In this document: piece after piece, positions 49,601 through 60,894 of the stretch
Layout: every line of letters starts with the position of its first letter
How positions within the stretch are numbered: position 1 is the stretch's first letter
From: Pleodorina starrii
Lineage: Eukaryota > Chlorophyta > Chlorophyceae > Chlamydomonadales > Volvocaceae
Length of the DNA: 64,000 nt
Direction of reading: 5' to 3'
Assembly: GCA_030267565.1 (NCBI GenBank)
Contig: BRXU01000038.1
Span: forward strand, 434,001-498,000
Made by a program: the position numbers and the translations under genes
The notes under the pieces: generated by a model
Database searches by the model: none
The model's input: only the letters and a program-made list of their open reading frames with translations
Told to the model about the DNA's origin: nothing

Positions 49601-50159
49601 TATATGCCCGAAGCGGCGAAGAAGCCGCCGAGCACACCCCGCGCTGAAACCAGGCGCTCGCATTCACGTGCCGCCGTGCCGTACTGTACGACACTCGTAC
49701 TGCACATCACTCGCTTCACCCCTGTGTCGCCGCTGCTGCTTGCTGGCCGTCACCCATACCTACCTCTATGGCCGCCACGTATTTCCCCTTTGCAAACAAT
49801 GCGTTGCCCTCCGTTTTGAGGTCCTCGGCCGCCCGACGGTCCGCGCGGGTGGAACCCATGAGCGGCACACGGGCGGCGGCGGGCGGGGGAGGATACGCAG
49901 CAGCTGCTGCTGCTTCTGCCTCTGCTTGCGCTGTTGCCGGGGGTGCGTCTGCCTCCGCTTCTGCTTCTGCCGCGGTTGCTACGGTGGCCTGTGTGCTCTG
50001 TCCAAAAACGTCCGATGGAGCCGGGGCCTCTTGTGAAATGAAGCCGCGATGACGAGGTTGGGGACGGTCGTCTAGGCCCGGGCTTGTCGCAGCGGTGGGC
50101 GATGCTGGTTGGCTATTATCTCCAAGCAAACCGTATCCTCCGCAAAGGCCGTTGCCCAT
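46633..50159 (-). CDS. CHIP: CHIP-type E3 ubiquitin ligase (TPR plus U-box)
   Basis: Minus-strand exons 49764-50159, 49147-49371, 48558-48707, 47934-48067, 47271-47361 and 46633-46761 join in phase to 374 residues. The N-terminal 100 or so residues are Ala/Glu/Pro-rich. TPR repeats follow (about 110-215): LKTEGNALFAKGKYVAAIEK and ITLCPEWAVLYVNRGMAARK. Then come a helical linker (about 210-260) and a C-terminal U-box (about 300-372) with FTPLTMEIFRDPVVVPSGRS, HLKKVGRFDPITRQALSEEQ and LIPNVSLRAAIELYLQEHPW. This is the CHIP/STUB1 order. CHIP binds the C-termini of Hsp70 and Hsp90 through the TPR and ubiquitinates their clients. The protein is longer than animal CHIP because of the N-terminal extension. 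Met101 (start at 49859) is an alternative start giving a standard-length protein. The first start, MGNGLCGG, fits N-myristoylation. Confidence 0.93.
48299..48557. repeat. Nested tandem repeat in CHIP intron 3
   Basis: Six copies of CATCTAACTATACCCAGCCA embedded in CCCA runs, at spacings of 35, 41, 34, 35 and 41. This forms a 110-bp higher-order unit repeated twice. The array abuts the splice donor of exon 3. Confidence 0.9.
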
Positions 50160-50477
50160 TCGCCGGTGGGGGCGGTTCGCTGCTGCTCGTTATTTCTACT
50201 TAAGTGGCAGATGACGGGACATTGTACCATGAGCAAATGAGCAAATTGCTCAGACTGTTACTCTTCGTCGTTGACATGTGGAAAGTACTCGCACTTTCGG
50301 TTCCTCTCGAACCTCATTTATACAAGTGTCGTACCGGTACCCCCATTCCGCCATTCGGCGTTCGCGCATTCGATGTGTTCGATAGGAGTGAGATAACCAA
50401 ATCACATAGACATCGTGTTATGTGTTTTCGTCTGCCGCTGACTAGCAGAAATCGCAAGGCACAGGTTGAGTCGAACG
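50160..50477. promoter_or_regulatory. Shared divergent promoter of CHIP and the CIA2-like gene
   Basis: Only 318 bases separate the two divergent start codons, so both promoters and leaders must lie here. No TATA box is clear. The assignment rests on gene layout. Confidence 0.6.
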
Positions 50478-52367
50478 ATGGCCGCTGAGTTAATCAACCC
50501 TAACCCGATTCTCCATGAGCGCAAGCTCACAGTCCGAACCAAAGTAAGCTATGCATGTTAGCGCTATCATTTTGCATTACGAGGCGACGGGCGACGGCCC
50601 GGTTACGATTTCGCGCGCACTTTATGGCACCTTCAAAAGCGCTGACGCGGAGCATCACTGTGTCCGCAGCCGACTCAGCGTCCTGAAGATCTGGGCATCG
50701 GTGGGCGCGAACCCATTGATGCGCTGGAAATTTTCGACCACATCCGCGACATAAACGACCCGGAGCACCCTTACACACTGGAACAGCTGAACGTGGTTTC
50801 AGAGGAGATGATTGATGTGGACGACGCGCGGGGACGCGTCAGGTGCGGTCTGGTGTCCGTATTGCCATAGTTTGGCGGGGTCGTGTGCAGCGATGGTGTG
50901 GGGGACGCAAACCCAAACCCAACACGCCAAACCCACGCCGGTCCGTTCTCCGAGCAGCTTCAATACCGTACACATTCTCCAACGTCATCGCCTATGTCTC
51001 AAGAGTCCTGTCGTCCTGCAGCCGGCACCCGCACTTCTGAAGCCGTCACCCGTACTTGTGCAGCAGGCACCCGTACTTCGCTTCTGAAGCCTCAGCCACC
51101 CGTTGACTCACACACACGCAGACACACCACCCACGGTCTTGTGATACCGTTATGTGACAAATTATACCGGGACCTAGCACGCTGGAAACTTGATTCTTGC
51201 CTCGTACCTAAACCGGCCCCCTCGATTACACGACAAGCCCAATATGTATCAGTTGCTAAGCCCCAACCTTAACCCTCTAACCCGACCTCGGCCCCCTCGG
51301 CCCCATATCCACAGCGTCCAGTTCACGCCCACCGTCGCGCACTGCTCCATGGCGACCCTCATCGGCCTCTCCCTGCGAGTCAAGTTGCTGCGCAGCCTGC
51401 CGCCGCGCTTCAAGGTGGACATCAAGGTACGGCGATTCGGTTGGCGGTTGACCGTTGGACGACAGCGCGGCGCCTGCCTGCCCATGGCGCCGCCGCCGGG
51501 GAAAGCACACGCTTGCTTGCCGCCAATGCCCACCTTCGCGCTTTGCATTGTTTGGGTCCTCGTTCTCGGACTTCGAGCGCGTATCCGGTATCCCTTGGAT
51601 TCGCTTGGTGGAATTTGAACCCCGACCCGACCCCCGTCGCCGTCCCTTCGCTGCGGTGTCTGTGTTCCTCACCCCGACCCCCGTCGCCGTCCCTTCGCTG
51701 CGGTGTCTGTGTTCCTCACCCCGACCCCCGTCGCCGTCCCTTCGCTGCGGTGTCTGTGTTCCTCACCCCGACCCCCGTCGCCGTCCCTTCGCTGCGGTGT
51801 CTGTGTTCCTCACCCCGACCCCCGTCGCCGTCCCTTCGCTGCGGTGTCTGTGTTCCTCACCCCGACCCCCGTCGCCGTCCCTTCGCTGCGGTGTCTGTGT
51901 TCCTCACCCCGACCCCCGTCGCCGTCCCTTCGCTGCGGTGTCTGTGTTCCTCACCCCGACCCCCGTCGCCGTCCCTTCGCTGCGGTGTCTGTGTTCCTCA
52001 CCCCGACCCCCGTCGCCGTCCCTTCGGTGCGGTGTCTGTGTTCCTTACCCCGACCCCCGTCGCCGTCCCTTTGCTGCGGTGTCTCTGTTCCTCACCCCGA
52101 CCCCCGTCTCCGTCCCTTCGCTGCGGTGTCTGTGTTCCTTACACCGACCCCAACCCGCTGCGGATTTCTCTTTATACCCCGACCCCAAACCGGCAGCTAT
52201 CCCCGGGCAGCCACTCGAGCGAGGCGGCCGTCAACAAGCAGCTGTCAGACAAGGAGCGCGTGGCGGCAGCGCTGGAGAACCCCAACCTGCTGGCCATGGT
52301 CAACAAGTGTCTGGGGGCAGCTGCCACGGCGATGCAGCCGGCGGGGGAGGCGGCCACAGCGTCCTGA
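50478..52367 (+). CDS. CIA2: MIP18/CIA2-family cytosolic Fe-S cluster assembly factor
   Basis: Exons 50478-50543, 50670-50842, 51315-51426 and 52197-52367 join in phase to 173 residues. Exon 1, only 22 codons, starts [20 protein letters not shown], matching the family start. The core has [31 protein letters not shown], then [16 protein letters not shown] (Cys90 is the conserved reactive Cys), [15 protein letters not shown] and [20 protein letters not shown]. It is a full-length match to plant AE7 and animal CIAO2B. The protein works with CIA1 and MMS19 in the targeting complex that delivers [4Fe-4S] clusters to cytosolic and nuclear enzymes such as DNA polymerases and helicases. Intron 3 is filled by a 47-bp minisatellite. 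The Ala-rich C-terminal extension of about 15 residues is not usual. Confidence 0.95.
51636..52152. repeat. 47-bp minisatellite, eleven copies, in intron 3 of the CIA2-like gene
   Basis: Units start GTCGCCGTCCCTTCGCTGCG at 51636 and every 47 bases to 52106. Most copies are identical and the last three carry substitutions. Because 47 is not a multiple of three and the unit lacks stops, all three forward frames are open, producing long but false open frames. Confidence 0.95.
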
Positions 52368-54294
52368 GGAGGAGGCAGAAGGCGAAAGCGGAAGCGGCTG
52401 TGCACTGTGGACAGTCAGCCAGTCAGTGAGTCTCCGAGCCAACGTCACAGCTGCGGGCACTGTGGACAATATAACGGGCGTATAACCCGGGCACATCCCA
52501 CCGGCAGCAGCCCGCCCTCCGCCTTAACACTCTGAACAACCCGCCGCCGCCGCTGGCGCTGGCGCTGGTCCCTGCACGGATTTGGGCGGCGTCCGGAACC
52601 CGCCTGCCTGCCTGCCCGCCTAGGAAGACGCACCTCCACGCACCACACCGGCCTCGTTGTAGCAGGGGGGCGGCGGCGCTCGTCATTCCCGCCAGGAATG
52701 GAGGCGAGAGCAAGCAAGGGAGAGACGGAGGGAGGGAGCAAGGAAAAGGGAGGGAGCAAGGAAGGCGAACCGCAGCAAAGGAAGGGGTGCGGGGGACAGG
52801 ATGCAACCATTGTTTTGACATATGGGAATGGGGCTGCTGCCTCCGCATCATCATCGCTTCATCGCAGCCCTTAGGGGCGACGGTCGGGGCACAGAAGCTC
52901 GGGCCGCATCGACCCCGTCGGGCTGGGTCCACCTCGATGAACTTCTACCTCATCCCCCTCCACATCCACAACCACGTCCACGACTGGTACTTTTGCTGCG
53001 AGAGGACCGGCCGCTGCACGGCGGCAAGCGCGCTGGGGGGCGGCAGACCCGTGTGTGTCCGGCTGCGTCCAATTGTGTCCGATTGTGGTGCAGCGCGGAT
53101 GTGCGTGTGTGTGTCCGCGCCGATGGACGCCTGCAGCGGTAGTTGTTGTTGACAGCTGGCTGCAGGCCCTTGGAAGGGAAGGGCCAGAGGCCAGCGGGCC
53201 TGCGGGGCCAGGGGGGCTGTGTGTGCGGGGGGAGGGGAGGGCGCGATGGCGGCATACGCCACCGACCTCTTCCCGCCCTCCGCCAACGGAGAGCGCGACT
53301 TGCAACGTTTGCAAGCACTCGGCCGTGTGCAAGCACTCGGCTGCACTCGGCCGTTGCGATATTGGTTGCGACGTTGGTTCCGCCGTTGCGGTGCGATTGC
53401 GCAGAGGGTTCGCTCGGGCCGCCTCACGCAGTGCTCCCCTGTGCAGTGAAGTAATGGTGGGTGTTTCTACTCCGTTGCGGTGCTTCTCCTTTCCGCGGCC
53501 CATCCGGTCATCCCCTGTCCTTTCTCGGCTAGGCTAGGCTAGGCTGCCAGTGAGCCGCCTTTGCTTCCAAGTGCATCACAGTAACGGTAGATACAAATGC
53601 TGTAATGTCGCACAACAGAGAGTGTGTGCGAGAGTATGTATGTGTGTGTTCTTCTCATGTCGTGCACGAATGCCGTACCCGGCATACCGGATGCCGCCGT
53701 CCGCGGCGTGCCGTGTGCGGAAAGGGTGCTCCGAAACCCAAGACGTCCGAGGGTTCCGCGGAGGGGGAGCGATCCGAAGACAAACCAGACCGGCTGCGTC
53801 TTTCCCGGCGGCCTCCCCCCGGCGTGCGGAGGAAACGCGCGCGGAAGGAGGGGCTCGCCTGGTCTCGCAGACGAGGCTACGGTAGAACGGTACGGTAACC
53901 CTCGACTACGGTGTCCGCAAGCGAGTGCCCAGAGCGCCGTCGGAAATCAGCCGTCGTGCCCGCCCGCCGGCCTGCTAGCTAGCCGGGTGCAACGCACACT
54001 GAACGCGTTGGCACTGACCAACCCACTACCGAGAACCGAGTACCGACACGATGCCCTACACCGTGTGGCGCGCAGGCCGCACGTGCACACCGTGTGGCGC
54101 GTAGATCGCACGTGCACACCTGCGCGCCACACGTGCACATACCGCACCGCATATTGCACACGAACCCGGACCAAGTATAACGACCAGCCCGCCGCACTGA
54201 CATTCCGCGGCCGACGCTCTGTCGCCGTCCCCCAAAACCCCGCAATCGCGTCAACGAAGTGCAGGTCCGTCCGCCCGCCACGAGAGGCTCCCCT
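52368..54294. other. Convergent region between the CIA2-like and transporter genes
   Basis: It holds the 3' UTRs of the two convergent genes. Open frames on both strands are GC-driven and without similarity. Tandem copies of CGCACGTGCACACC-like sequence lie near 54077-54140. Confidence 0.4.
53601..53605 (+). terminator. TGTAA signal, probably for the CIA2-like gene
   Basis: First TGTAA on the plus strand after the stop at 52367. The implied 3' UTR of 1.2 kb is long. Confidence 0.4.
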
Positions 54295-54299
54295 TTACA
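54295..54299 (-). terminator. TGTAA signal for the transporter gene
   Basis: TGTAA on the minus strand, about 300 bases after the stop at 54592. Confidence 0.6.
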
Positions 54300-54591
54300 A
54301 CCGCTACCGACACCACACACACCAGCATTACGCTTTCAAGTCTTCACTGCTGCTACGATATAAATCATCGTTCCCTGGGCAAAGCAATTCTTTGAGTTAA
54401 GTTGAGTCGAGTCAAGTGTTCAGTCGAGTCGAGTTTCAGCCGAGTTGAGAGATTATCGTACGTACGTACGGTGCTTGTCCGCAGTCAATCAATCAGTCAG
54501 ACAGTCAGTCAGTGAGTCTACGAGCCAACGTCACAGCTGCCACACCACAATTCTCTGTCGCCGCATCCCCTCCCCCAGCTCCGTCCTCTCC

Positions 54592-57230
54592 TCACCCCAA
54601 CCCGGCGCCGCCGCCGCCGCCACCGTGCCGTTGCGCCGTCGTCCCTCCCACCTGCACGGCAACACCGCCGCCGGCGGCGGCGCTGGCGCCGCCGCCGCCG
54701 CCGCTGTCCCTCAGCGGATTCCGCAAAAGGTCCTCCTCCGCGTCCTCATCTCGCTTACCGGAGGCGGCGGCCCCGCTGCCGCCGCCCCCCATACCGCCCC
54801 CCGCCCCCCCGCCGCCGCTGCCGCCGCCAGCTGCGCCGGCCGCCGACGAAGAACTGCTGCTGTTGCTGCTGCTGCTACTGTGCTTGATAGGCAGGGAGTT
54901 GAAGTAGCCGTATGCCACCATACCCGCGACGGCCGTCACCATGCCCATCAGTTTGCGGTTGCTGATGGACTCGCCCAGGAACAGCCAGCCGCTGAGCAGC
55001 ACCAGCACCGTTTTCGTGTGGCCGGTCACCTGTCGGGCGGCGTTGGGCGCAGGTGCCGGAGGCGCAGGTGCGAGGTCAGTGGCCGCTCAACGACGGGTGT
55101 GAAGGGGGGTGCTGAGGGTGCTGAGGGTAAGGGGGGCTCCGAAGGGGCAAAGCCCATGACGGACGGACGGACGGACGGATGGACGGACGAACGGACGGAT
55201 GGATGGACGGGGGAGCGGCGTGTAGAGAGTACCGGTATAGCTGACCCAAGAGGCCCAAGCTTGTTGATCCAACCCAATGCAGGATGTAAAAGAGTCAACA
55301 ATCGAAGAACCAGGAGACCCATGACCTTCCCTGCGGTGTCTTTTTATCTACCGGTATCTATCTTCATCACCGGCAACCCCTCCCCAGCAGCCCCCACCCC
55401 AGCGGCCCCTCGCGACTACGGTACCCGGGCCTACCTGGAACGTGATTGCGCTGAAGCGGCCCAGGCACATGAACTGGGAGATGTTGACCAGCACGGCCAC
55501 CGCACACGACCAGAACAGGCAGGTCAGTGCGGGTACGGACACGTCGTACTGCAGCAGCCAACGGGACGTGACCGCCTTGTCCACGAAGGGCCCCACCAGC
55601 AGCAGCATAACGCCCTGGGGGGCCGGGGGGGGGGGGTTCCGGGGGGGTTTCGGGAGGGTTTCGGGGGGAATAAAGACGTGCGCTGTGGATCTGGTCCGCT
55701 GGACGGTGGGAAAGCCGCCGCCAGCAGGAACTCGGTCGATCCCGGTAGAGGCAAATCCGGGTTACCGACGTTACCAAAGGAAGGACGCTTTGGGGGAATG
55801 TGGGTCGGCCTTCCTCGCTGGGCTGGGTGCCCTTTCATCATCCCAGCAACGCGACCCAGATCCCAGATCGTGACTCCCTCCTCGCCACCCCTGCCTGTTA
55901 CGTACAGGATTCGAATCCTGTACGTAACACTGCCCCATAGTCCCCGCCTTCCCCACCGCCAAGGCTCCGTGCTGCGTGCTGCGTGTCCGTACCTGTACGG
56001 GTGCCGTATTGGACAGCAGCTGCGTGGACGTGAGGCTCAGCCGCTTCTGGATCTCCCCGCACATGAGCTGCTGCAGGCCGCTAGTCACAACGCTGAGGGC
56101 GGCGATAACCAGCCCAGGCACGCTCGTGGACATATCGTTGACCGTACTGCACCAGGGTCGAAAAGCAGGGGTATAAAGAGAATTCCGCAGCCGGAAACAG
56201 GGGGCGAAAGGGCGGCGGAGACGACCATCAACGGAGGATTAGGGCACAGGAGGCGGAGCTGACGGCCACGACCAAGACCAATACCTCATGGGGATCGCAC
56301 TATGTAGCTGTTATCCAGCTCCTCTGTAATTAAGTAATCCTCATGGGGGGTAGGGCTAAGACAGCGCCAGGCGCGGGGGGTAATCACAACGACGCCCCGT
56401 CAGGCGCGGGGGTCCGCGCGACGTCGTGATGCCGACCCACTTCGAAGAAAACCCGTCGAGGCGATTCCCCTGGCACGCCATCAGTTCGGGCTGTCCATCT
56501 TGATGTCCCCGTGCACGCCGTGGTGAGCCCGATGGACTTACACGATGGCGACGCCGATGACCACGATCAAAATGGAAAGCAGCGTCGGGGTAGTGAACCT
56601 CCGCTTGTAGAACAGGTACTCGGCCAGGCCCACGAAGGGGGTGATAAGCAGTTTCGATATCTGTGAAGCCCCGGGAGCAAGTAGTCTAAGATATGGGGGT
56701 CCATTTTTTTCAATCAAATACGATTTCGGCATTTGTTCACCTGGTAGAAGCCAACGCTGTTTACCAGGAGAGACAGGTTGAGGCTGGCTATCGATATGCT
56801 GGCAATTACAGCGAAACGGAGACATTCTGCAACGACATAACTTGTTAAACGTGTCGTAAGCTGTGCAACGCTGCAGCGAACTTATGATGCTTACCAAACA
56901 TCGGCATCGTCGCACGTTTGCCACAACCAAACAATTCCATGAGTCGAACGCTGGCTCCACAAGCCAGAAAGTGGAAGGCGCATAACGTAGTTGCTGCGGC
57001 ACAACCGGAACGCCCGTCAGCGTGCCTGAACAGGGGCACGACCAGCTGCTGCGTCCCTTTTGCGCTAGTACGCTATTGATAGGCCTACCAAACACAAAAT
57101 GATATCCCATGTGCGGATCCATAAGGACCTTGTTGACGAAGACAATTAGCACGCTGGTCGAAACATTCAGGAACCAAGCAAACACATCCATCGCCAGTTT
57201 CTCCTCCTTTGGATCAGCCATTTTTGACAT
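54592..57230 (-). CDS. Nucleotide-sugar/triose-phosphate transporter family membrane protein
   Basis: Minus-strand exons 57089-57230, 56895-56993, 56741-56826, 56542-56660, 55993-56146, 55435-55614 and 54592-55029 keep phase throughout and give 405 residues. Hydrophobic segments are spread over all exons, as expected for about ten membrane spans: FAWFLNVSTSVLIVFVNKVL, SIASLNLSLLVNSVGFYQ, LLSILIVVIGVAIV, and VTGHTKTVLVLLSGWLFLGE in the last exon. The GHTKT segment (about 263-267) carries the KT pair typical of the plant NST-KT group, which moves UDP-sugars or GDP-sugars into the Golgi in exchange for UMP or GMP. The substrate cannot be read from sequence. The last 100 or so residues form a Ser- and Gly-rich cytosolic tail not found in most relatives. 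Met4 is an alternative start. Confidence 0.9.
55896..55929. repeat. Perfect 34-bp palindrome in a transporter intron
   Basis: TGTTACGTACAGGATTC followed at once by its exact reverse complement, with no spacer. It lies in the intron between exons 5 and 6. Confidence 0.95.
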
Positions 57231-60200
57231 GCCCAGTCTACAAGCGCACGCGTGTGTAATTGGTTATCGGTTCAGAAGTTGACGGGGCCTCATCGCACGT
57301 TTGTCTTTGAACAGCGAGGTATGGCGACTTCGGCGGAGTTACGATAACATGTCATGGGTGAACTGACATGTACTAGTAGGTTGGTGTAGTGGGGAACGGA
57401 TCGAAGGATGTCTCTAGCCCGTACAAACGACTGCATGGCGGACGAGTTAGAAAAGTGCGCCCGTCAGAACGATTCAAACGCATACTCACACTTTTATAAC
57501 TACTTGCTCTTTCCACTGCTAAAAACTCTCCTGATACCTAGGCCGCGTGTCATCGGAATCGTTGCAGCTATTACTGAAACGGTCGCCGCGGCCCGACCCG
57601 TGCAACACGAGAGTCGAGCCGTTCCCCTCCGACTCCCACCCAAAATTCACGTGTGCATTTTGCATCTGTGTTCCTGTTGCAACGAGACTCCAACTGCCAC
57701 AGGCTTCGATTTTAGGGCGTAGTCTCCGGAGCAAAGCTCCTCCTTGGTGCGTGCCTGAGTGCGTGCAGGACAGAGCAAGCCTGCGCGAGCATGCGTGCAT
57801 GCAGGCCTCCGCGCCTGGGGCGTCAACAAAATTTTCTGGTATTAAAGTAATCATATTATACCATCTATTTTTCATAATATATCGGGATCAGCTATTGACA
57901 TCGGCTTACAATACCGGTAATCGTTTCGCACGCTTTTCGCTTGACCACTTGCGGTCAATCCGTCTGCCTCCCTGTGTTTGGCTGGTTTCAGCTCTGCAAC
58001 TAATGCAAATACAGCAAGCCGTGTTGGTCGCTTCTCGGGCCGGGAAGAAGTATCTCCAGTTGTCGCGCGGAGGTGTTGGTCAGTTCGACCGACCCTCTAC
58101 CGACCAGCAGGAAATGAATGGGAAAGTGCGAAACAGCACAGCGACCCACCACAAATGCGCTGTTCAAGTTAAAAAAGATTTCACAACATGATCATTTTAT
58201 TTTAGAGGTAACTGGACGCTTACGTGCCCTCCCTAGGTGCCTAGGAAGTCGGCCAGTTGTCGGCCATCACCGAGCTCTATCGAAACCTGATCGAAACCCT
58301 GTCCAGTCACTGCTTACGTCAAACACACCTGGGATTTCATTTACCACAATTCCCAATTTTTACACGGGCAATGAACGGTTAGTTGCGGCCATGAAACAGC
58401 CCAGCAGCCGGGCTGTTTGCAATTATCCAGCCAGTTAAGACTGGCGTGGCGGGCCGACCCATGTGGTACATCACGTGATAGGCGTACACTCAAATCGGAA
58501 GTAGGTGCCTGTAGGTGCGAGATGTTTTGTTTTTGTTCTTTGTCTTCACATGTGGGAACGGGCTGGGCTGAGCTGGACTGCGCCGTGCAAGCTGAGCGTG
58601 AGCCCCTGCGTCCGCCGTGCTCCGCATTACGGGACCAGCCAGGCCGGCGAGAGGGTTCCGCCATTCACCCAACCACAACCTCTCCACCCCTCGTGTTATG
58701 GGTGAACCAACCCAGGCCCTGCCCTGCCCTGGTTCAGACGTGGGTCACACAACGGTAAACCCACCCAGGGCAGGGCGAGGGCCTGCTATTATCAGCACCT
58801 TCACACCGGGAGGTACCATGGGACCTCCCTCGTAGGTCGTACCGCTTTCCTCCGGCCCGCACCGCGCCAGCCGCGCATTATGGGTTTATGGCTTTCGGAG
58901 CGAGCACAGCGCGAGGAGTTCTAAACGCAGACCACGCAGGCGGGCAGATCGCCAGAGCACCAGTGCCCTGACCGTAGCACGACCCTGGCAGCCCGCAATG
59001 CCAACACGCCGCCTCTTCCTCCCCAGCCTCACCGCTCATCCGTAGAGAAGGTAGAGAAGCGCGACGCAGACACAGACACAGCAGCCCTGCAGCAGAAACG
59101 GTACTGAACACAGTCCAGCACTTTTGCTTGTAGCGAAGAGCCCAGACGCCAGAAGAGACCGGGCTTTACTTTTCGGGCCGGACACCTAGCCGTGTCTGCC
59201 GTGTCTGCCCCGAAACCAAACGCACCCTGGCGCTACAAAACAAACCCGTGACGGGCAGTGACATGCACAAACACACACAAAAGACACGCAAAGGCCATCG
59301 ATGACACCGAATCCCCAAACCCTACTAGGTACGGTATGCATCCATAGAAAAAGACCAGGTACCCCAGCCCTATAGTGCCATGCCCAATGCCGCAGGCAAC
59401 AGACAATCGAGCCCGCCCGGCCACAGCGGCAAAAGACATGCCCCACGGGTCCCACGTGCAAAATATGTCCCACGGGTCGGGCACAATAAGAGCCGCACCC
59501 CACGGATTTTACCCACCGACTTCTGGTGCAACGCCAATCGCACATACATCGCACATACCGGCTTCTGGTGCCACGTGAATCGCACATACCGTACACCCAT
59601 TGCGCGACGGGGGGCTCGTCGCCCCCCCCCCATTGCGCTCTTTGCCGTCCCGATCCTCAGCCGCCATTTTCCCCTTCCCTTTGAAAGAAAAACACCCAAA
59701 AAGGCCCACTCTACGCCCAGCGATATACTCCATCCAATCACGGATTCATCCACACAACAGCGCCCCCCATCGAAAGCACAGGCGGATGCCAACCAGGCTC
59801 GTCTGCACACATCTACCTCTCCAATCTCCCTTTTTTATCAAGCCTGCCCGCTCCCCAGTCTTATCCGCCGGCCCGAGCCATATCACAAGCATCCGTCCAG
59901 ACCCGCGGCAGGACACCCTGCCTGCCGCAAACGAAGCAGCGCCGCCTCCGTTGAGATGGTAAGACGCCGCGGGGCCGCGACGGAGTGATCGCGGCAGCGA
60001 CGGCGCCGCCGCCGCTACTAGACCAGCGCACCGCACCGCACGATGCGGTAGCCATGTCGCCCTTCCTCCGCCCTCCCGTCCTCCCCCTCGTCGTTCCACC
60101 TACAGTTATTGCGCTCTATACCGTAAAAGAATATGCTTAAGAACGAGCATGACACCCGTGAGTACCTACCCCAGAGTACCGAAAGAGCCCTCGCGGTGAG

Positions 60201-60894
60201 GGAGGGGCCGCCCGTCCCTCCATTCCGCCCATCCATCCATCCGTCCATCTGCTCGGCCATCCGCCCGCCAATCCGCACACAAGCGGTGGCCCATTGCAGG
60301 GCGCGGCGCGGCTCCGCGGTGGCTCCACGTCAACGCGACCCCCCTTTAAGGGGTCCCGCCCGCTCGCCGTGGGGTTCCGCCGGACGCAAGACGTGTTGAC
60401 AGCACCGCGTAACGACGCAATCCCGCGGGACTCGGCATGGCTCGGCTCTTCCGCGGACTGATGCCCGCCTGATGCTATGACGCGCCAACGCGAGGCCAGC
60501 CCAACGCCAATACACCTCAGCGCGTACAGAGCGAGACTGCCCCCCGGACACTTAACCACACTCGACGGCGCCCTCCTCCGGCGCAGTGCCCGCTACCGCT
60601 GCTGCTCATTTGACGCCCAAGGCCCCTGCCGCCCCCGCCCGCAGGAGCAGCGCCCGCCAGCGGCAAAGCGACCCCCGTGACCGAGCGCGTCAATCCATCC
60701 TCACGCACCGCTCCCCCGCGCCCGCCTGGGCCCTTGAGCCCCGCAGCTGCCCGCCCCAAAGCTGCTGCTGCTGCTGCCGCCGCAGCTGTCTGCCTGCCAG
60801 AACGCCGCTCCCGGCGCCGCCGCCCCCGAAACGCCGGTCCCGGCAGCGCGGCCTGCCCGACCGCCCCGCCCCATGCCGCGGTCCGGGTCCAGCT
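57231..60894. other. Region without recognised genes
   Basis: The left end holds the transporter promoter; the right end is 3' UTR of the CUE gene. A two-copy repeat with TTCTGGTGC and AATCGCACATAC lies at about 59519-59590, and two CCCACGGGTC half-palindromes at 59442-59451 and 59469-59478. Open frames on both strands lack similarity. Confidence 0.4.

Noticed and set aside
51441..52485. Three overlapping 260-324 codon open frames rich in Pro and Arg
   Set aside because: They are produced by the 47-bp intronic minisatellite and conflict with the well-supported CIA2-like exon structure.
54445..56262. 605-codon plus-strand open frame
   Set aside because: It is antisense to the transporter exons, which show membrane spans and conserved motifs on the minus strand.
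59186..59596. 136-codon Cys-rich minus-strand open frame
   Set aside because: Built over a short local repeat; no signal peptide, no family similarity and no exon partners.
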